A stretch of 64,000 bases of DNA from Brevundimonas basaltis (GTDB taxonomy: Bacteria; Pseudomonadota; Alphaproteobacteria; Caulobacterales; Caulobacteraceae), in the NCBI RefSeq assembly GCF_014202075.1, contig NZ_JACHFZ010000004.1:310001-374000 (forward strand), read 5' to 3'. Made by a program: the position numbers and the translations under genes. Positions 38,005-47,354 of this stretch are shown piece by piece; position 1 is the first letter of the stretch, and every line of letters begins with the position of its first letter. The notes below the pieces were generated by a model, which searched no databases, was not told the DNA's origin, and saw only the letters and a program-made list of their open reading frames with translations.

Positions 38005-41000
38005 TGGAAGTCCCGTGACCCCGGCAGCACCCGCACCGCTCTCGGGTGCCGTCCCCGGGCCGGCTCGTGCCCCGATCCCGGGGCCCGGTCCGGCGTCAGA
38101 TGGCCCAGCATGGGGGTCCAGTCGTCGAGCTGCTCGACGACCAGATGGGTCACCCCCTCGGCGCTCTGGACCTTGCCGGTCGCCAGCACCATCCGGGCCC
38201 CCATCGCCGTCGGCCGGAACCGTTCGAACACATCCGGCCACAGCACCAGATTGGTCACCCCGGTCTCGTCCTCGATGGTCATGAAGCAGACGCCCTTGGC
38301 CGTGCCCGGCCGCTGCCGCACCAGCACCACGCCGCCGACCCGGATTCGTTTGTGGTTCGCCACCTCGGCGCAGGCCTGGGCCGTCACCGCCCCCGCCGCC
38401 GCCAGCCGCTCGCGCAGGAAGCTCAGCGGGTGCCCCTTCAGCGACAGCCGGAGGGTCTGGTAGTCGCCCACCACCTCCTCCGAGGGGGCCAGCGCCGGCA
38501 GCGCCTCCGGCGGTCGGCCGTCGCCCTCGACCAGCCCCATGGCCTCGAACAGCGGGGCCGGCGCCGCCGCCGACGGGGCGCCCCTGGCCGCCCACAGGCC
38601 CTGGCGCCGCGTCAGGTCCAGCGAGCCGTAGGCGTCGGCCTCGGCCAGCCGGTCCAGCGCCGCCGGCGGCAGCTTCGCCCGCACCCGCAGATCCTCCAGA
38701 TCCGCGAACGGCCGCTCGGCCACGATCCGCTCCGCCCACGCTTCCCGGAACCCGTCGATCGACCGCAAACCCAGCCGCAGCGCGTGCCGCGCCTCGCCCT
38801 CGCGCGGCTCCAGCGAGGCGTCCCAGCCGCTGGCGTTGACGTCCGGATGCCTGACCTCGACGCCGTGCTCCCGCGCGTCCCTGACCAGCTGCGCGGGGGC
38901 GTAGAACCCCATCGGCTGGCTGTTCAGCAGCGCCGCCGTGAACACCTCCGGATAGACGCACTTCACCCAGGCGGAGATGTAGACCAGCAGGGCGAAGGCG
39001 CAGGCGTGGCTCTCCGGGAACCCGTATTCCCCGAAGCCCTTGATCTGCTGGAAGCAGCTTTTGGCGAAGTCGGGCGGATAACCCCGCTCGATCATCCGCC
39101 CGACAAACAGGCCCTCGTACTCGTGGATGGTGCCCATGTGCCGGAAGGTGGCCATGGCGCGCCTCAGGCCATTGGCCTCGGCCGGACTGAATTTCGCCGC
39201 GTCCATGGCGATGCGCATGGCCTGCTCCTGGAACAGGGGCACGCCCAGCGTCTTGTGCAGGACTTGCCTGAGCTCGTCGGCCGGTCCGTGGTCCGGCGAC
39301 GGGGCAGGATAGTCGATCCGGTAGGGTCGACCCTCTTCCTCGGCCTCCCGTCTTTCCTTTCGCCGCTTCAGATAGGGGTGGACCATCCCGCCCTGGATCG
39401 GGCCCGGCCTGACGATCGCGACCTCGACGACCAGGTCGTAGAAGGTCTCGGGCCGCAGCCTCGGCAGCATGGCCATCTGCGCCCGGCTCTCGACCTGAAA
39501 GACGCCGATCGAGTCCCCGTTCTGAAGCATTTCGTAGACCGGCTTCTCGCCCATCGGGACGGTGTGCAGCTCTAGCGCCCGACCGTAGCTCTGTTCGATC
39601 ATCCGGAAGGCGCGCTTCAGGGCGGTCAGCATGCCCAGGGCCAGCACGTCGACCTTCATCAGCCTGAGGTGGTCGATGTCGTCCTTGTCCCATTCGATGA
39701 AGGTCCGATCCGGCATCGCCGCGTTGCCGATGGGTACGATCTCCAACAGCGGAGTCTGGCTGAGCACATAACCGCCGACGTGCTGGCTCAGGTGGCGCGG
39801 AAATTTGATCAGCTCGGCGGTCAGGTCCAGCGCCAGCCGCATTCGCTCGTCGTCGCGGCTCAGGCCCGTCCGGTCGATGTGTTCGCCCTTCACGCCGTCG
39901 CCCCACGAGCCCCAGACGGTGTCGGCCATGCGGGCGGTGACGTCCTCGGTCAGGCCCAGCGCCTTGCCGACGTCGCGGATCGCCGAGCGGGGGCGATAGT
40001 GGATGATGGTGGCCACGATGGCCGCGCGGTCACGGCCGTAGCGGCGGTAGACGTACTGCATGACCTGCTCGCGCCGCTCGTGCTCGAAGTCGACGTCGAT
40101 GTCCGGCGGCTCGGCGCGGTCGGCGGACATGAAGCGCTCGATCAGAACATCCTGTTCGGCCGGGTTCACATTGGTGACGCCGAGGCAGTAGCAGACCACG
40201 GAGTTGGCCGCCGAGCCGCGTCCCTGGCACAGGATCGGATCGTCCTGGCGCCGGGCCCAGGCGACGATGTCGTGCACGGTCAGGAAGTAGTTGGGATACT
40301 TCAGTTGTTTGATCAGCCTCAATTCCTTGACGATGGTCTGCCGGATGCGCGGCGACACGCCCTCCGGCCACCGTTCCCGCGCGCCCTCGAAGGTCAGGCG
40401 GATCAGCCGGCGCTGGGCGGTCCAGCCGTCGGGCACGGGTTCGTCGGGGTATTGGTAGCTGAGTTCGCGCAGGGAGAAGGTGCAGGCCCTCACAACGTCC
40501 ATGGTCCGGGCCAGCGCCACCTCATGGCCGCGGAACATGCGCGCCATCTGCTGCGGCGATTTGAGGAACCGCTCGGCGTTGGCCTGCAGGCGGCGACCGG
40601 CCTTGTCGATGGTGGTTCCCTCGCGGATGCAGGTCAGGACGTCCTGCAGCCGGCGCCGGTCGGGGTGGTGGTAAAGGACGGCGTTGGTGGCGATCATCGG
40701 TGCGCCGGTGCGCCGGGCCATGGCCGCCAGACGAGCGAGACGGCGCCGGTCGTCGCCGCGCCACAGGGGCGAAGCCGCCAGATGAAGGGTGTCGGGCCAG
40801 GCGCGCCGCCACGCCGTCAGCCGGGTCTCGAACGCCGCGTCCGGGCTTGCCGGCGCCGGGACAAGGGCGATCATGCCTTCGCCCCGTTGCGCCGCCTGGT
40901 CGAAGGTCAGGCGGGTTTCGGCCTTTTCGATGCGGTCGCCGTCGGGATCGGCGCCCGGCTGCGGCACCACCTCGCTCTTGCCCAGCGACAGCAGGCGGCA

Positions 41001-41279
41001 GAGGCGGCCGTAGGCGGCGCGGTCGCGGGGGAAGACGATCAGCTCGTTTCCGTCGGTGAAGGTCAGGCGCGAACCGATGACCAGCCGGATGTCCGCCTGC
41101 TCGGCGCCCATCAAGGCCCGGACGATGCCGGCGAGGGTGTTGCGGTCGGCGACGCCGACGGCGGCCAGGCCGAGCGCCCTGGCCTGCAGCATCAGCTCGG
41201 CGGGGTGGGAGGCCCCCTCGAGGAAGCTGAAATTGCTCATGACGCCGAGCTCGGCGTAGGCGCCGTCCCAGCCGTTCAC
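38001..41279 (-). CDS. dnaE2: Error-prone DNA polymerase DnaE2 (ImuC)
   Basis: Second alpha-subunit-type polymerase for SOS translesion synthesis, working with ImuA and ImuB at the beta clamp. The PHP domain begins AYAELGVMSNFSFLEGASHP; the catalytic aspartates are in PPDIDVDFEHERRE and LMKVDVLALGML; the OB domain follows (RIRVGGVVLVRQRPGTAKG). GTG 41279 is chosen because it overlaps the imuB stop as GTGA and gives a normal N-terminus; a GTG at 41300 is possible. It has 1092 residues. It is the last gene of the LexA-controlled cassette. Confidence 0.95.
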   Translation of the reverse strand: MNGWDGAYAELGVMSNFSFLEGASHPAELMLQARALGLAAVGVADRNTLAGIVRALMGAEQADIRLVIGSRLTFTDGNELIVFPRDRAAYGRLCRLLSLGKSEVVPQPGADPDGDRIEKAETRLTFDQAAQRGEGMIALVPAPASPDAAFETRLTAWRRAWPDTLHLAASPLWRGDDRRRLARLAAMARRTGAPMIATNAVLYHHPDRRRLQDVLTCIREGTTIDKAGRRLQANAERFLKSPQQMARMFRGHEVALARTMDVVRACTFSLRELSYQYPDEPVPDGWTAQRRLIRLTFEGARERWPEGVSPRIRQTIVKELRLIKQLKYPNYFLTVHDIVAWARRQDDPILCQGRGSAANSVVCYCLGVTNVNPAEQDVLIERFMSADRAEPPDIDVDFEHERREQVMQYVYRRYGRDRAAIVATIIHYRPRSAIRDVGKALGLTEDVTARMADTVWGSWGDGVKGEHIDRTGLSRDDERMRLALDLTAELIKFPRHLSQHVGGYVLSQTPLLEIVPIGNAAMPDRTFIEWDKDDIDHLRLMKVDVLALGMLTALKRAFRMIEQSYGRALELHTVPMGEKPVYEMLQNGDSIGVFQVESRAQMAMLPRLRPETFYDLVVEVAIVRPGPIQGGMVHPYLKRRKERREAEEEGRPYRIDYPAPSPDHGPADELRQVLHKTLGVPLFQEQAMRIAMDAAKFSPAEANGLRRAMATFRHMGTIHEYEGLFVGRMIERGYPPDFAKSCFQQIKGFGEYGFPESHACAFALLVYISAWVKCVYPEVFTAALLNSQPMGFYAPAQLVRDAREHGVEVRHPDVNASGWDASLEPREGEARHALRLGLRSIDGFREAWAERIVAERPFADLEDLRVRAKLPPAALDRLAEADAYGSLDLTRRQGLWAARGAPSAAAPAPLFEAMGLVEGDGRPPEALPALAPSEEVVGDYQTLRLSLKGHPLSFLRERLAAAGAVTAQACAEVANHKRIRVGGVVLVRQRPGTAKGVCFMTIEDETGVTNLVLWPDVFERFRPTAMGARMVLATGKVQSAEGVTHLVVEQLDDWTPMLGHLTPDRAPGSGHEPARGRHPRAVRVLPGSRDFH

Positions 41280-42883
41280 GCCAGCACCCCGTGCATCCAC
41301 CAGCTGGGAGGCCGCTCATCGGGGCCGCCGGCGTATTCGCGGCCGTAGAGGCCTTCGCGGAAGACCCAGTAGCGGCCGCCCTCGGCGTCCTCGAGGCAGT
41401 AGTAGTCGCGGGTCCGGGCGCGGGCGGTCCGCCACCATTCGGGCGCCACGCGTTCGGGGCCTTCCGACCGGACGACGCGGCGGGAGGCGCGGCGCCAGGT
41501 GAAGCGGGCCGGAGCGCCGTCGGGCAGGTCGAACAGCGGGTCCCTGATCGGCTCGGGCGGGTCGAGCAGCAGGATCGGGCGGCGGACGGCCTCGCAGGGA
41601 GCGGCCTCGATGCGGCGGCCGAGGGCGGGGCGTAACCGTTCGGCCCGTTCGGGGAGCCAGCTGTCGAGCGCTTCGGGCGCCAGCATGCGGGCCTCGCCCA
41701 GCCGCGCCGTCAGCCGGTCGATCAGGGCGGTCAGGCTTTCGGCCTGTTTCGCCTCAGCCTCGCGCTCCAGCGCCGCCTGCCGGGCCGCCATCGGCTCGAC
41801 CACATCGGCGGTCAGCATCAGGGCGTCGAGGCCGAAACCCAGCTCCAGCTTGCCCAGCCCGGCCTCGCGGAACAGGCGCAGCCAGACGGAGGCGTCGCGG
41901 CCGGGGCGGCCCATGCGGACGGACAGCGAAGTGGTCCGGCCGTCGGAGCGGAAACCGGTCAGGGTCAGGGCCCGCGCGCCCTGACCGTCGCGCTCCAGCG
42001 GGGCGGCGAGGTCGGCGGCCAGTCCGGACAACCGCGTCTCCACCCCCTCCAGATCGGCGACCGGCTCCATCCAGGTCTCCCACGACCGGTAGCGGGGCGG
42101 GGGGCGGACGGGGACGAGGGCCTCGCCGACGTGGCCAAGCGCCTGATCCAGCCGGCGGACCAGATCGACGCCGCCGTCGTTGCGGAAGCGGCGGGCAAGG
42201 CCGGCGCGGGGCATGGGGTAGAGGTCGCCGATCCGCTTGAGGCCGAAGCGGCGGGCCTGGGCCAAGGTGCGGTCGGCGATGCGCAGGGCCTCCACCGGCA
42301 GGGGGGCCAGCCGGTCGCGGGCGTCGTCCTGCGTGGCGATCGGGGCCGCCCCGGCCTCGTCCTCGCCCCAGCGGGCCAGGGCCCAGGCCGCGCCGGGGGT
42401 GGGGGCGACGGCGACGCGGGCCTTGATCCCCGCTTCGGCCAGTCGCTGCCGGATCTGTTCCGCCAGCGCCGCCTCGCCGCCGAACAGGTGGGCGGCGCCG
42501 GTGACGTCGAGGAACAGGCCCTCCAGCCCTTCCTCAGACGGATCGACGCTGACCGAGGGCGACCAGCGCTCGGCCCATTGCGCCAGCGCCGTCAGGGCCC
42601 GGGCGTCGGCGGCGGGATCGGCGGCCTGACCGATCAGGTGCGGGACCATGGCCCGGGCGTCGGCCTGGGTCTGGCCGCGCCGAAGGCCCGCGGCCCGGGC
42701 GGCCGGATTCAGGGCGTGGATCACCGCCGCGCCCCGACTGTTCTTGAGGATCAGGGCGAACGGGTTGCGGGGGTCGAGAGCGGGCTCAGGCGGCGAGGCC
42801 GGACGGCGCGCCCGTTCCAGCGATCGACGGCGAACCGAAATCGGCCAGTCGATCAGCCAGACGGAGACGATGCGTCTCATCAT
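41276..42883 (-). CDS. imuB: ImuB, Y-family-like SOS mutagenesis protein
   Basis: A 535-residue relative of DinB/UmuC polymerases that acts as the clamp-bound hub of the ImuABC mutasome. The Y-family order is visible (SVWLIDWPISVRRR at the start, LEGLFLDVTGAAHLFGGE, helix-hairpin region RFGLKRIGDLYPMP), but the N-terminal acidic motif needed for catalysis is altered (VWLIDWP), as usual for ImuB. The C-terminal tail (DYYCLEDAEGGRYWVFREG) is typical. It overlaps imuA by 98 bases and dnaE2 by 4, so all three are coupled. Confidence 0.93.
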   Translation of the reverse strand: MMRRIVSVWLIDWPISVRRRSLERARRPASPPEPALDPRNPFALILKNSRGAAVIHALNPAARAAGLRRGQTQADARAMVPHLIGQAADPAADARALTALAQWAERWSPSVSVDPSEEGLEGLFLDVTGAAHLFGGEAALAEQIRQRLAEAGIKARVAVAPTPGAAWALARWGEDEAGAAPIATQDDARDRLAPLPVEALRIADRTLAQARRFGLKRIGDLYPMPRAGLARRFRNDGGVDLVRRLDQALGHVGEALVPVRPPPRYRSWETWMEPVADLEGVETRLSGLAADLAAPLERDGQGARALTLTGFRSDGRTTSLSVRMGRPGRDASVWLRLFREAGLGKLELGFGLDALMLTADVVEPMAARQAALEREAEAKQAESLTALIDRLTARLGEARMLAPEALDSWLPERAERLRPALGRRIEAAPCEAVRRPILLLDPPEPIRDPLFDLPDGAPARFTWRRASRRVVRSEGPERVAPEWWRTARARTRDYYCLEDAEGGRYWVFREGLYGREYAGGPDERPPSWWMHGVLA

Positions 42884-43445
42884 CCTGCTCCAGCATCCAG
42901 GCGCCGGGCCGCTCGCCCCGGCCGCGCGTCAGTTCGGCGAGAAGGCGGGCCCGGCCGGGGGCGCGGTCGTCCTCGGGGTCCACTGCGCTGGCCTGCGTCG
43001 AAATCCGCCAGCGCCGCCGGGCCGCGCTGAGCCCGTCCAGTCCGCGCGACAGGATCAGGCCGACGGCCTCGCCCTGTTTCGCCGCGAAATCGAGCCGGCG
43101 GGTCTGGGCCAGGGTCGCGCCCTCGACCGCGCCGAGACCGAGCGCCACCGCCCCGGAGCGAAGCCCCTGCTCCATGACCCACAGGGCCTCGGCCAGGGAG
43201 GCGGCGGAAGCGAGGATCAAGGGGACCCCCGCCATCCCGGGGCCGTAGGGGCGGCCGTATTCGACGAACCAGGCCCTGGGCGCGGTGACCAGCACCGGCC
43301 GGGTGTCGTCCGCGCGCCGTCGCGACAGGGCGAACGCCACCGCCGCGGCCACGTCGCGCGGCGTGGGCGCGCACGCCTCCTCGAGCGGGGCGGGCGTTTG
43401 CGGGAACGGGTCCTGTGACAGGGCGGGCGACGGGTTCATGATCAT
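42786..43445 (-). CDS. imuA: ImuA, SOS mutagenesis protein
   Basis: A 219-residue protein of the ImuA/RecA-like family, required with ImuB and DnaE2 for damage-induced mutagenesis in Caulobacter-type bacteria. Conserved parts are the YGRPYGPGMAGVPLILA segment, ALWVMEQGLRSGAVALGLG and RRRWRISTQASA; the Walker lysine of RecA is absent. Either ATG 43445 or 43439 may be used; neither has a clear ribosome-binding site. A LexA box lies 14 bases upstream. The long overlap with imuB is unusual but both frames look genuine. Confidence 0.88.
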   Translation of the reverse strand: MIMNPSPALSQDPFPQTPAPLEEACAPTPRDVAAAVAFALSRRRADDTRPVLVTAPRAWFVEYGRPYGPGMAGVPLILASAASLAEALWVMEQGLRSGAVALGLGAVEGATLAQTRRLDFAAKQGEAVGLILSRGLDGLSAARRRWRISTQASAVDPEDDRAPGRARLLAELTRGRGERPGAWMLEQDDETHRLRLADRLADFGSPSIAGTGAPSGLAA

Positions 43446-43458
43446 TCAGACGCTGAAT

Positions 43459-43473
43459 GTTCATTCTTTGTTC
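43459..43473 (-). promoter_or_regulatory. LexA (SOS) box of the imuA-imuB-dnaE2 operon
   Basis: GTTC-ATTCTTT-GTTC (on the minus strand GAAC-N7-GAAC) exactly matches the alphaproteobacterial direct-repeat SOS box and ends 14 bases before the first imuA ATG. It predicts LexA repression lifted by DNA damage. Confidence 0.92.
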
Positions 43474-43545
43474 CGCATGGGACGGAGAGTCAAACGTGGA
43501 ATCGGATTCGTCCGGGCCGGGGATTTTCACTCCTGAGTGAAACCA

Positions 43546-43613
43546 AAAAAACGGTGTGGCGGAGTCGGCAGAGTCGGCGCCGAAATTCGGTGTGGCGGAG
43601 TCGACAGAGTCTA
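43546..43613 (+). repeat. Two tandem units of a 36-base dispersed repeat
   Basis: Unit 1 begins at 43552 (CGGTGTGGCGGAGTCGGCAG) and unit 2 at 43588 (CGGTGTGGCGGAGTCGACAG), spaced 36 bases apart and joined by CGCCGAAATT. A third unit is inverted at 36532. The 490-base gap 43446-43934 holds this, the SOS box, a CAGGAAT-AA-ATTCCTG palindrome (43742-43757) and the P3 palindrome; no gene is seen. Confidence 0.85.
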
Positions 43614-43779
43614 CATCGCCCGAAGCATCCATAGACGCCGCTGCAGCCGCCGCGTCTCAACAACACGATTTCAAAGACCGGCCGGCGGTGAGGCCTGGCT
43701 GGACTGACATGGGGCGGCGCGGGCGGGGATCAAGGGCGGGACAGGAATAAATTCCTGCCCCTCTTCGCTTCGATCGACC

Positions 43780-43916
43780 GTCATCCTCGGGCTTGACCTG
43801 AGGATCAGATGTCAGACTGGGCTGTGCGCAAAGGACGGCCCTGAGGGCGCGGGCTGCATGATCCTCGACGCAGCACCGGTTGGTCTGACCCTCGGGTCAA
43901 GCCCGAGGGTGACGAT
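43780..43916. repeat. Long palindromic intergenic repeat, family P3
   Basis: Left arm GTCATCCTCGGGCTTGACC (from 43780) is matched by GGTCAAGCCCGAGGGTGAC (ends 43914), with a second inner pair GAGGATCAGA/TCTGACCCTC. The spacer is about 75 bases. The motif resembles GTCATCCTCGGGCTTGACCC repeats common between genes in alphaproteobacteria. It lies just past the mscL stop. Confidence 0.8.
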
Positions 43917-43934
43917 GGTGGTGGAAAGGTCGTC

Positions 43935-44351
43935 CTACCGCCGCGCCTTCAGTGCGTCGCGGATTTCGGTCAGCAGGGTTTCGGTCGGGGTGGGGGCCGG
44001 CGGGACGGCGGCGGGCTCGGCCGCCTGCTTGCGGCGCATCTGGTTGATCGCCTTGACCAGCAGGAAGACCACGAAGGCGACGATCAGGAACTGGATCAGG
44101 GTGTTGATGAAGGCACCGTACTGGATGGCCACCTTTTCGACCGCCTCGGTCGTCGGGTCCTCGGGTTTCAGAACCCACTGCAGCTTCGAGAAGTCGACAT
44201 TGCCGAGCGCCAAGCCGATCGGCGGCATGATCACCTGATCGACCAGGCTGGTGACGATCTTGCCGAAGGAAGCGCCGATGATGACCCCGACGGCGAGGTC
44301 GATGACGTTGCCGCGCGCGGCGAACTCCTTGAATTCGGCGAGCAATCCCAT
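43935..44351 (-). CDS. mscL: Large-conductance mechanosensitive channel
   Basis: A 138-residue inner-membrane channel that opens under hypo-osmotic stress. It has the N-terminal amphipathic helix and TM1 ([27 protein letters not shown], shown by its [16 protein letters not shown] core), loop [14 protein letters not shown]2 ([20 protein letters not shown]) and a basic then helical C-terminus. Its start shares one base with the ihfB stop (TGATG), so it is translated from the ihfB message. Confidence 0.96.
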   Translation of the reverse strand: MGLLAEFKEFAARGNVIDLAVGVIIGASFGKIVTSLVDQVIMPPIGLALGNVDFSKLQWVLKPEDPTTEAVEKVAIQYGAFINTLIQFLIVAFVVFLLVKAINQMRRKQAAEPAAVPPAPTPTETLLTEIRDALKARR

Positions 44352-44635
44352 CAGTCGGTAGCGTTTAGACGCTCACGAAGCTCCTTGCCGCTCTTGAAGA
44401 AGGGCACCGCCTTGGCGGGTACGTCGACGGTCTCGCCGGTGCGCGGATTGCGTCCGGCCCGCGCCGGCCGTCCGCGAACCGAAAAGGCCCCGAAGCCGCG
44501 CAGCTCGACCCGGCCGCCCTCGCCGAGCGCCTCGACCATCCGGCCGAGGACGATGTTGACCACCCGCTCGACCTCGGCGTGGGTCAGATGGGTGTTCTCG
44601 GCCGCCAGTTTCTCGATCAGTTCGGATTTGATCAT
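44351..44635 (-). CDS. ihfB: Integration host factor beta subunit
   Basis: A 94-residue HU/IHF-family DNA-bending protein. [17 protein letters not shown] at the N-terminus, [14 protein letters not shown] and the DNA-binding arm [15 protein letters not shown] with its Pro are typical of IHF-beta. ATG 44635 is chosen; the frame extends upstream without homology. It lies downstream of rpsA, the usual order, but a strong terminator at 44792 separates them, so an own promoter in 44636-44791 is likely. Confidence 0.93.
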   Translation of the reverse strand: MIKSELIEKLAAENTHLTHAEVERVVNIVLGRMVEALGEGGRVELRGFGAFSVRGRPARAGRNPRTGETVDVPAKAVPFFKSGKELRERLNATD

Positions 44636-44791
44636 GTCAGGCCCCCGCCCTCCAACGCCCTTCCCAGGACCATACGGGTGCATCCGAAACCCGAATGCAA
44701 TCCCTACCTTAGCGACCGGAGGCCGGAGGCAAAAGACCCGACGCCCGGAAATGTCGGTTACTGGACCTTCACCATCCGGGCCGGAGGCATG

Positions 44792-44822
44792 AAAAAGGGC
44801 GGCCAGATCGCTCTGGCCGCCC
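44792..44822 (-). terminator. Rho-independent terminator of rpsA
   Basis: On the minus strand an 11-bp perfect stem (GGGCGGCCAGA / TCTGGCCGCCC, loop of 4) is followed by TTTTT. It lies 27 bases after the rpsA stop. Confidence 0.92.
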
Positions 44823-44848
44823 CAATCATTCGCTCTGCAGCGAAGGCC

Positions 44849-46558
44849 TTACTCCTTGGAGCCGGCCTTTTCGCGCAGGGCGGCGCCGAGGATGTCGCCC
44901 AGCGAGGCGCCCGAGTCCGAGGACCCGAACTGTTCGACGGCTTCCTTCTCGTCCTTCATCTCGAGCGCCTTGATCGAGACGGAGACGCGGCGCGAGGCCT
45001 TGTCCATGCCGGTGACCATGGCGTCGACGCGGTCGCCGACCGAGAAGCGCTCAGTGCGCTGTTCGGCGCGGTCGCGGGACAGGTCCGACTTGCGGATGAA
45101 GGCGGTCGCCGGGGCGTCGTCCTCACCGAACTTGACCTCGATGCCGCCGGTCTCCACCGCCGTGACGGTGACGGTGACCTGCTGGCCCTTCTTGAAGGTG
45201 TCGCCTTCCATCGGATCGCCGCCGAGCTGCTTGATGCCCAGCGAGACGCGCTCTTTCTCGACGTCGACGTCCAGCACCTTGGCCTTGACGGTTTCGCCCT
45301 TGCGGTAGCGCTGGATGGCTTCCTCGCCCGAGACGTTCCAGTCGAGGTCCGACAGGTGGACCATGCCGTCGATGTCGTTGTCGAGGCCGATGAACAGGCC
45401 GAACTCGGTGGCGTTCTTGACCTCGCCCTCGACGGTCGAGCCGATCGGGTTGTTGGCCACGAAGGCGTCCCACGGGTTGTCCTGGGCCTGCTTCAGGCCC
45501 AGCGAGATGCGGCGCTTGGAGGCGTCGACGTCCAGCACGACCACGTCGACTTCCTGCGAGGTCGAGACGATCTTGCCGGGGTGGACGTTCTTCTTGGTCC
45601 ACGACATTTCCGAGACGTGCACCAGACCCTCGACGCCGGCTTCCAGCTCCACGAAGGCGCCGTAGTCGGTGATGTTGGTGATGCGGCCCGACATCTTGGC
45701 GCCGACCGGATATTTGGCTTCCACGCCGTCCCACGGATCGGCCTGGAGCTGCTTCATGCCGAGCGAGATGCGCTGGGTGTCCGGGTTGATCTTGACGATC
45801 TGGACCTTGACGGTGTCGCCGACGGCGAGGACCTGCGACGGGTGCGAGACGCGCTTCCACGACATGTCGGTGACGTGCAGCAGGCCGTCGATGCCGCCGA
45901 GGTCCACGAACGCGCCGTAGTCGGTGATATTCTTGACCACGCCTTCGCGGACTTCACCCTCTTGCAGCTGGCCGACCAGCTCGGTGCGCTGTTCGGCGCG
46001 GGCTTCTTCCAGGATGGCGCGACGCGAGACCACGATGTTGCCGCGCGGACGGTCCATCTTGAGGATGGCGAAGGGCTGTTCCTTGCCCATCAGCGGGGCG
46101 ACGTCGCGCACCGGACGGATGTCGACCTGCGAGCCCGGCAGGAAGGCCGAGGCGCCGCCGAGGTCGACGGTGAAGCCGCCCTTGACGCGGCCGATGATGG
46201 CGCCGTTGACCGGCTGGCCTTCGGCGAAGACCACTTCCAGACGGGTCCAGGCTTCCTCGCGGCGGGCCTTGTCGCGGCTGATGACGGCTTCACCCAGGGC
46301 GTTCTCGACGCGCTCAAGGTAGACTTCGACGTTGTCGCCGACTTTCGGGATCACGGCGCCTTCGCCGACGCCGAACTCGCGGGCCGGGATGCGGCCTTCG
46401 GTCTTCAGACCGACGTCGATGATCAGGATGTCCTTTTCCATGCCGACGACGCGGCCGTGGACGACCTGGCCTTCGCCGAGGTCACGGCCCTGAAGGGTTT
46501 CGTCGAGCAGCGCGGCGAAGTCGTCACGCGAGGGGGAGAAGCTTTGGGTATCGGTCAA
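44849..46558 (-). CDS. rpsA: 30S ribosomal protein S1
   Basis: A 569-residue protein with six S1/OB repeats, for example GRVVGMEKDILIIDVGLK, GVVKNITDYGAFVDLGG, GRITNITDYGAFVELEAG and GEVKNATEFGLFIGLD. It binds mRNA on the 30S subunit. The start is TTG 46558, giving MTDTQSFSPSRDDFAALL; no upstream ATG or GTG gives a sensible protein. There is no strong Shine-Dalgarno, which is common for rpsA leaders, and 46559-46703 is the leader/spacer after cmk, where I see no gene. Confidence 0.95.
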   Translation of the reverse strand: MTDTQSFSPSRDDFAALLDETLQGRDLGEGQVVHGRVVGMEKDILIIDVGLKTEGRIPAREFGVGEGAVIPKVGDNVEVYLERVENALGEAVISRDKARREEAWTRLEVVFAEGQPVNGAIIGRVKGGFTVDLGGASAFLPGSQVDIRPVRDVAPLMGKEQPFAILKMDRPRGNIVVSRRAILEEARAEQRTELVGQLQEGEVREGVVKNITDYGAFVDLGGIDGLLHVTDMSWKRVSHPSQVLAVGDTVKVQIVKINPDTQRISLGMKQLQADPWDGVEAKYPVGAKMSGRITNITDYGAFVELEAGVEGLVHVSEMSWTKKNVHPGKIVSTSQEVDVVVLDVDASKRRISLGLKQAQDNPWDAFVANNPIGSTVEGEVKNATEFGLFIGLDNDIDGMVHLSDLDWNVSGEEAIQRYRKGETVKAKVLDVDVEKERVSLGIKQLGGDPMEGDTFKKGQQVTVTVTAVETGGIEVKFGEDDAPATAFIRKSDLSRDRAEQRTERFSVGDRVDAMVTGMDKASRRVSVSIKALEMKDEKEAVEQFGSSDSGASLGDILGAALREKAGSKE

Positions 46559-46703
46559 TGGGTTTCTAACGGTTGTGGCGCGTGACCGGACGGCCCCGCG
46601 CGAGGTGGATTGAAGGGTGAAAGCAGGTCGTCGGGATGCGAGGCAAATGAAGCCAGGTCGCCCGCGGAAGCCGAGGATGGGAGCGTTGGATTTGCGGAAC
46701 GGG

Positions 46704-47354
46704 TCAGAGACCGTGTTTCGCGCGCGCCGCCTCGACGATACGGCGGGCCGCATCGAAGGCGGTCTCTATATCCATATCGGTCGTATCCAGCAAGACGGCG
46801 TCTTCGGCCTGGACCATGGGGGCGGCGCCGCGTCCGGCATCGCGCTCGTCGCGGCGGACGATGTCGGCCAGCATGTCCTCGAAGGCGATGACCTCGCCCC
46901 GGCCGGTCAGCTGTTTCCAGCGGCGCGTGGCGCGGACCTCGGCGGTGGCGGTGACGAACAGCTTGGCCGGGGCCTCGGGGGCGATGACGGTGCCGATGTC
47001 GCGCCCGTCGAGGACGGCGCCCCCGGGCTGGCTGGCGAAAGTTTTCTGGAAGGCGAGCAGGGCGGCGCGCACGCCGGGATAGCCGGCCACCCGGCTGGCG
47101 GCCTCGCCCGCCCCGCGATCGGTCAGCCGGTCGGTGTCGGTCAGGTGGCTGGCGTCGAGGGCGCGGGCCACGGCTTCGGCGGCGGCGGCGTCGTCGAGCG
47201 AGCCGCCGGTGTCGAGCAGACCGAGGCCCACGGCGCGGTAGAGCAGGCCGGTGTCGAGGAACGGCAGGCCGTAGGCCTTCGCCAGCCGGGCGGCGATGGT
47301 GCCCTTGCCCGAGGCGGCGGGTCCGTCGACGGCGATGATCAGGGCCTGGCTCAT
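46704..47354 (-). CDS. cmk: Cytidylate kinase
   Basis: Phosphorylates CMP and dCMP. The P-loop is [14 protein letters not shown] at the N-terminus, followed by [12 protein letters not shown] (nucleotide-binding) and [15 protein letters not shown]; the lid region is RRWKQL...RRDERDAGR. The product has 216 residues, the usual length. ATG 47354 overlaps the aroA stop as ATGA; the frame stays open through aroA but is Arg/Pro-rich noise. The order aroA-cmk-rpsA-ihfB is conserved widely in proteobacteria. Confidence 0.96.
   Translation of the reverse strand: MSQALIIAVDGPAASGKGTIAARLAKAYGLPFLDTGLLYRAVGLGLLDTGGSLDDAAAAEAVARALDASHLTDTDRLTDRGAGEAASRVAGYPGVRAALLAFQKTFASQPGGAVLDGRDIGTVIAPEAPAKLFVTATAEVRATRRWKQLTGRGEVIAFEDMLADIVRRDERDAGRGAAPMVQAEDAVLLDTTDMDIETAFDAARRIVEAARAKHGL

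Noticed and set aside
42880..43632. Minus-strand frame extending past imuA through the 36-base repeats (tail-like DSADSATP motifs)
   Set aside because: It overlaps imuA in a different frame, becomes Arg-rich inside imuA, and its start lies in repeat sequence; the repeat alone explains the motif.
44579..46585. 668-codon open frame on the plus strand
   Set aside because: Antisense to rpsA; its repeated DGDG/VDVQ pattern simply mirrors the S1 repeats on the other strand.
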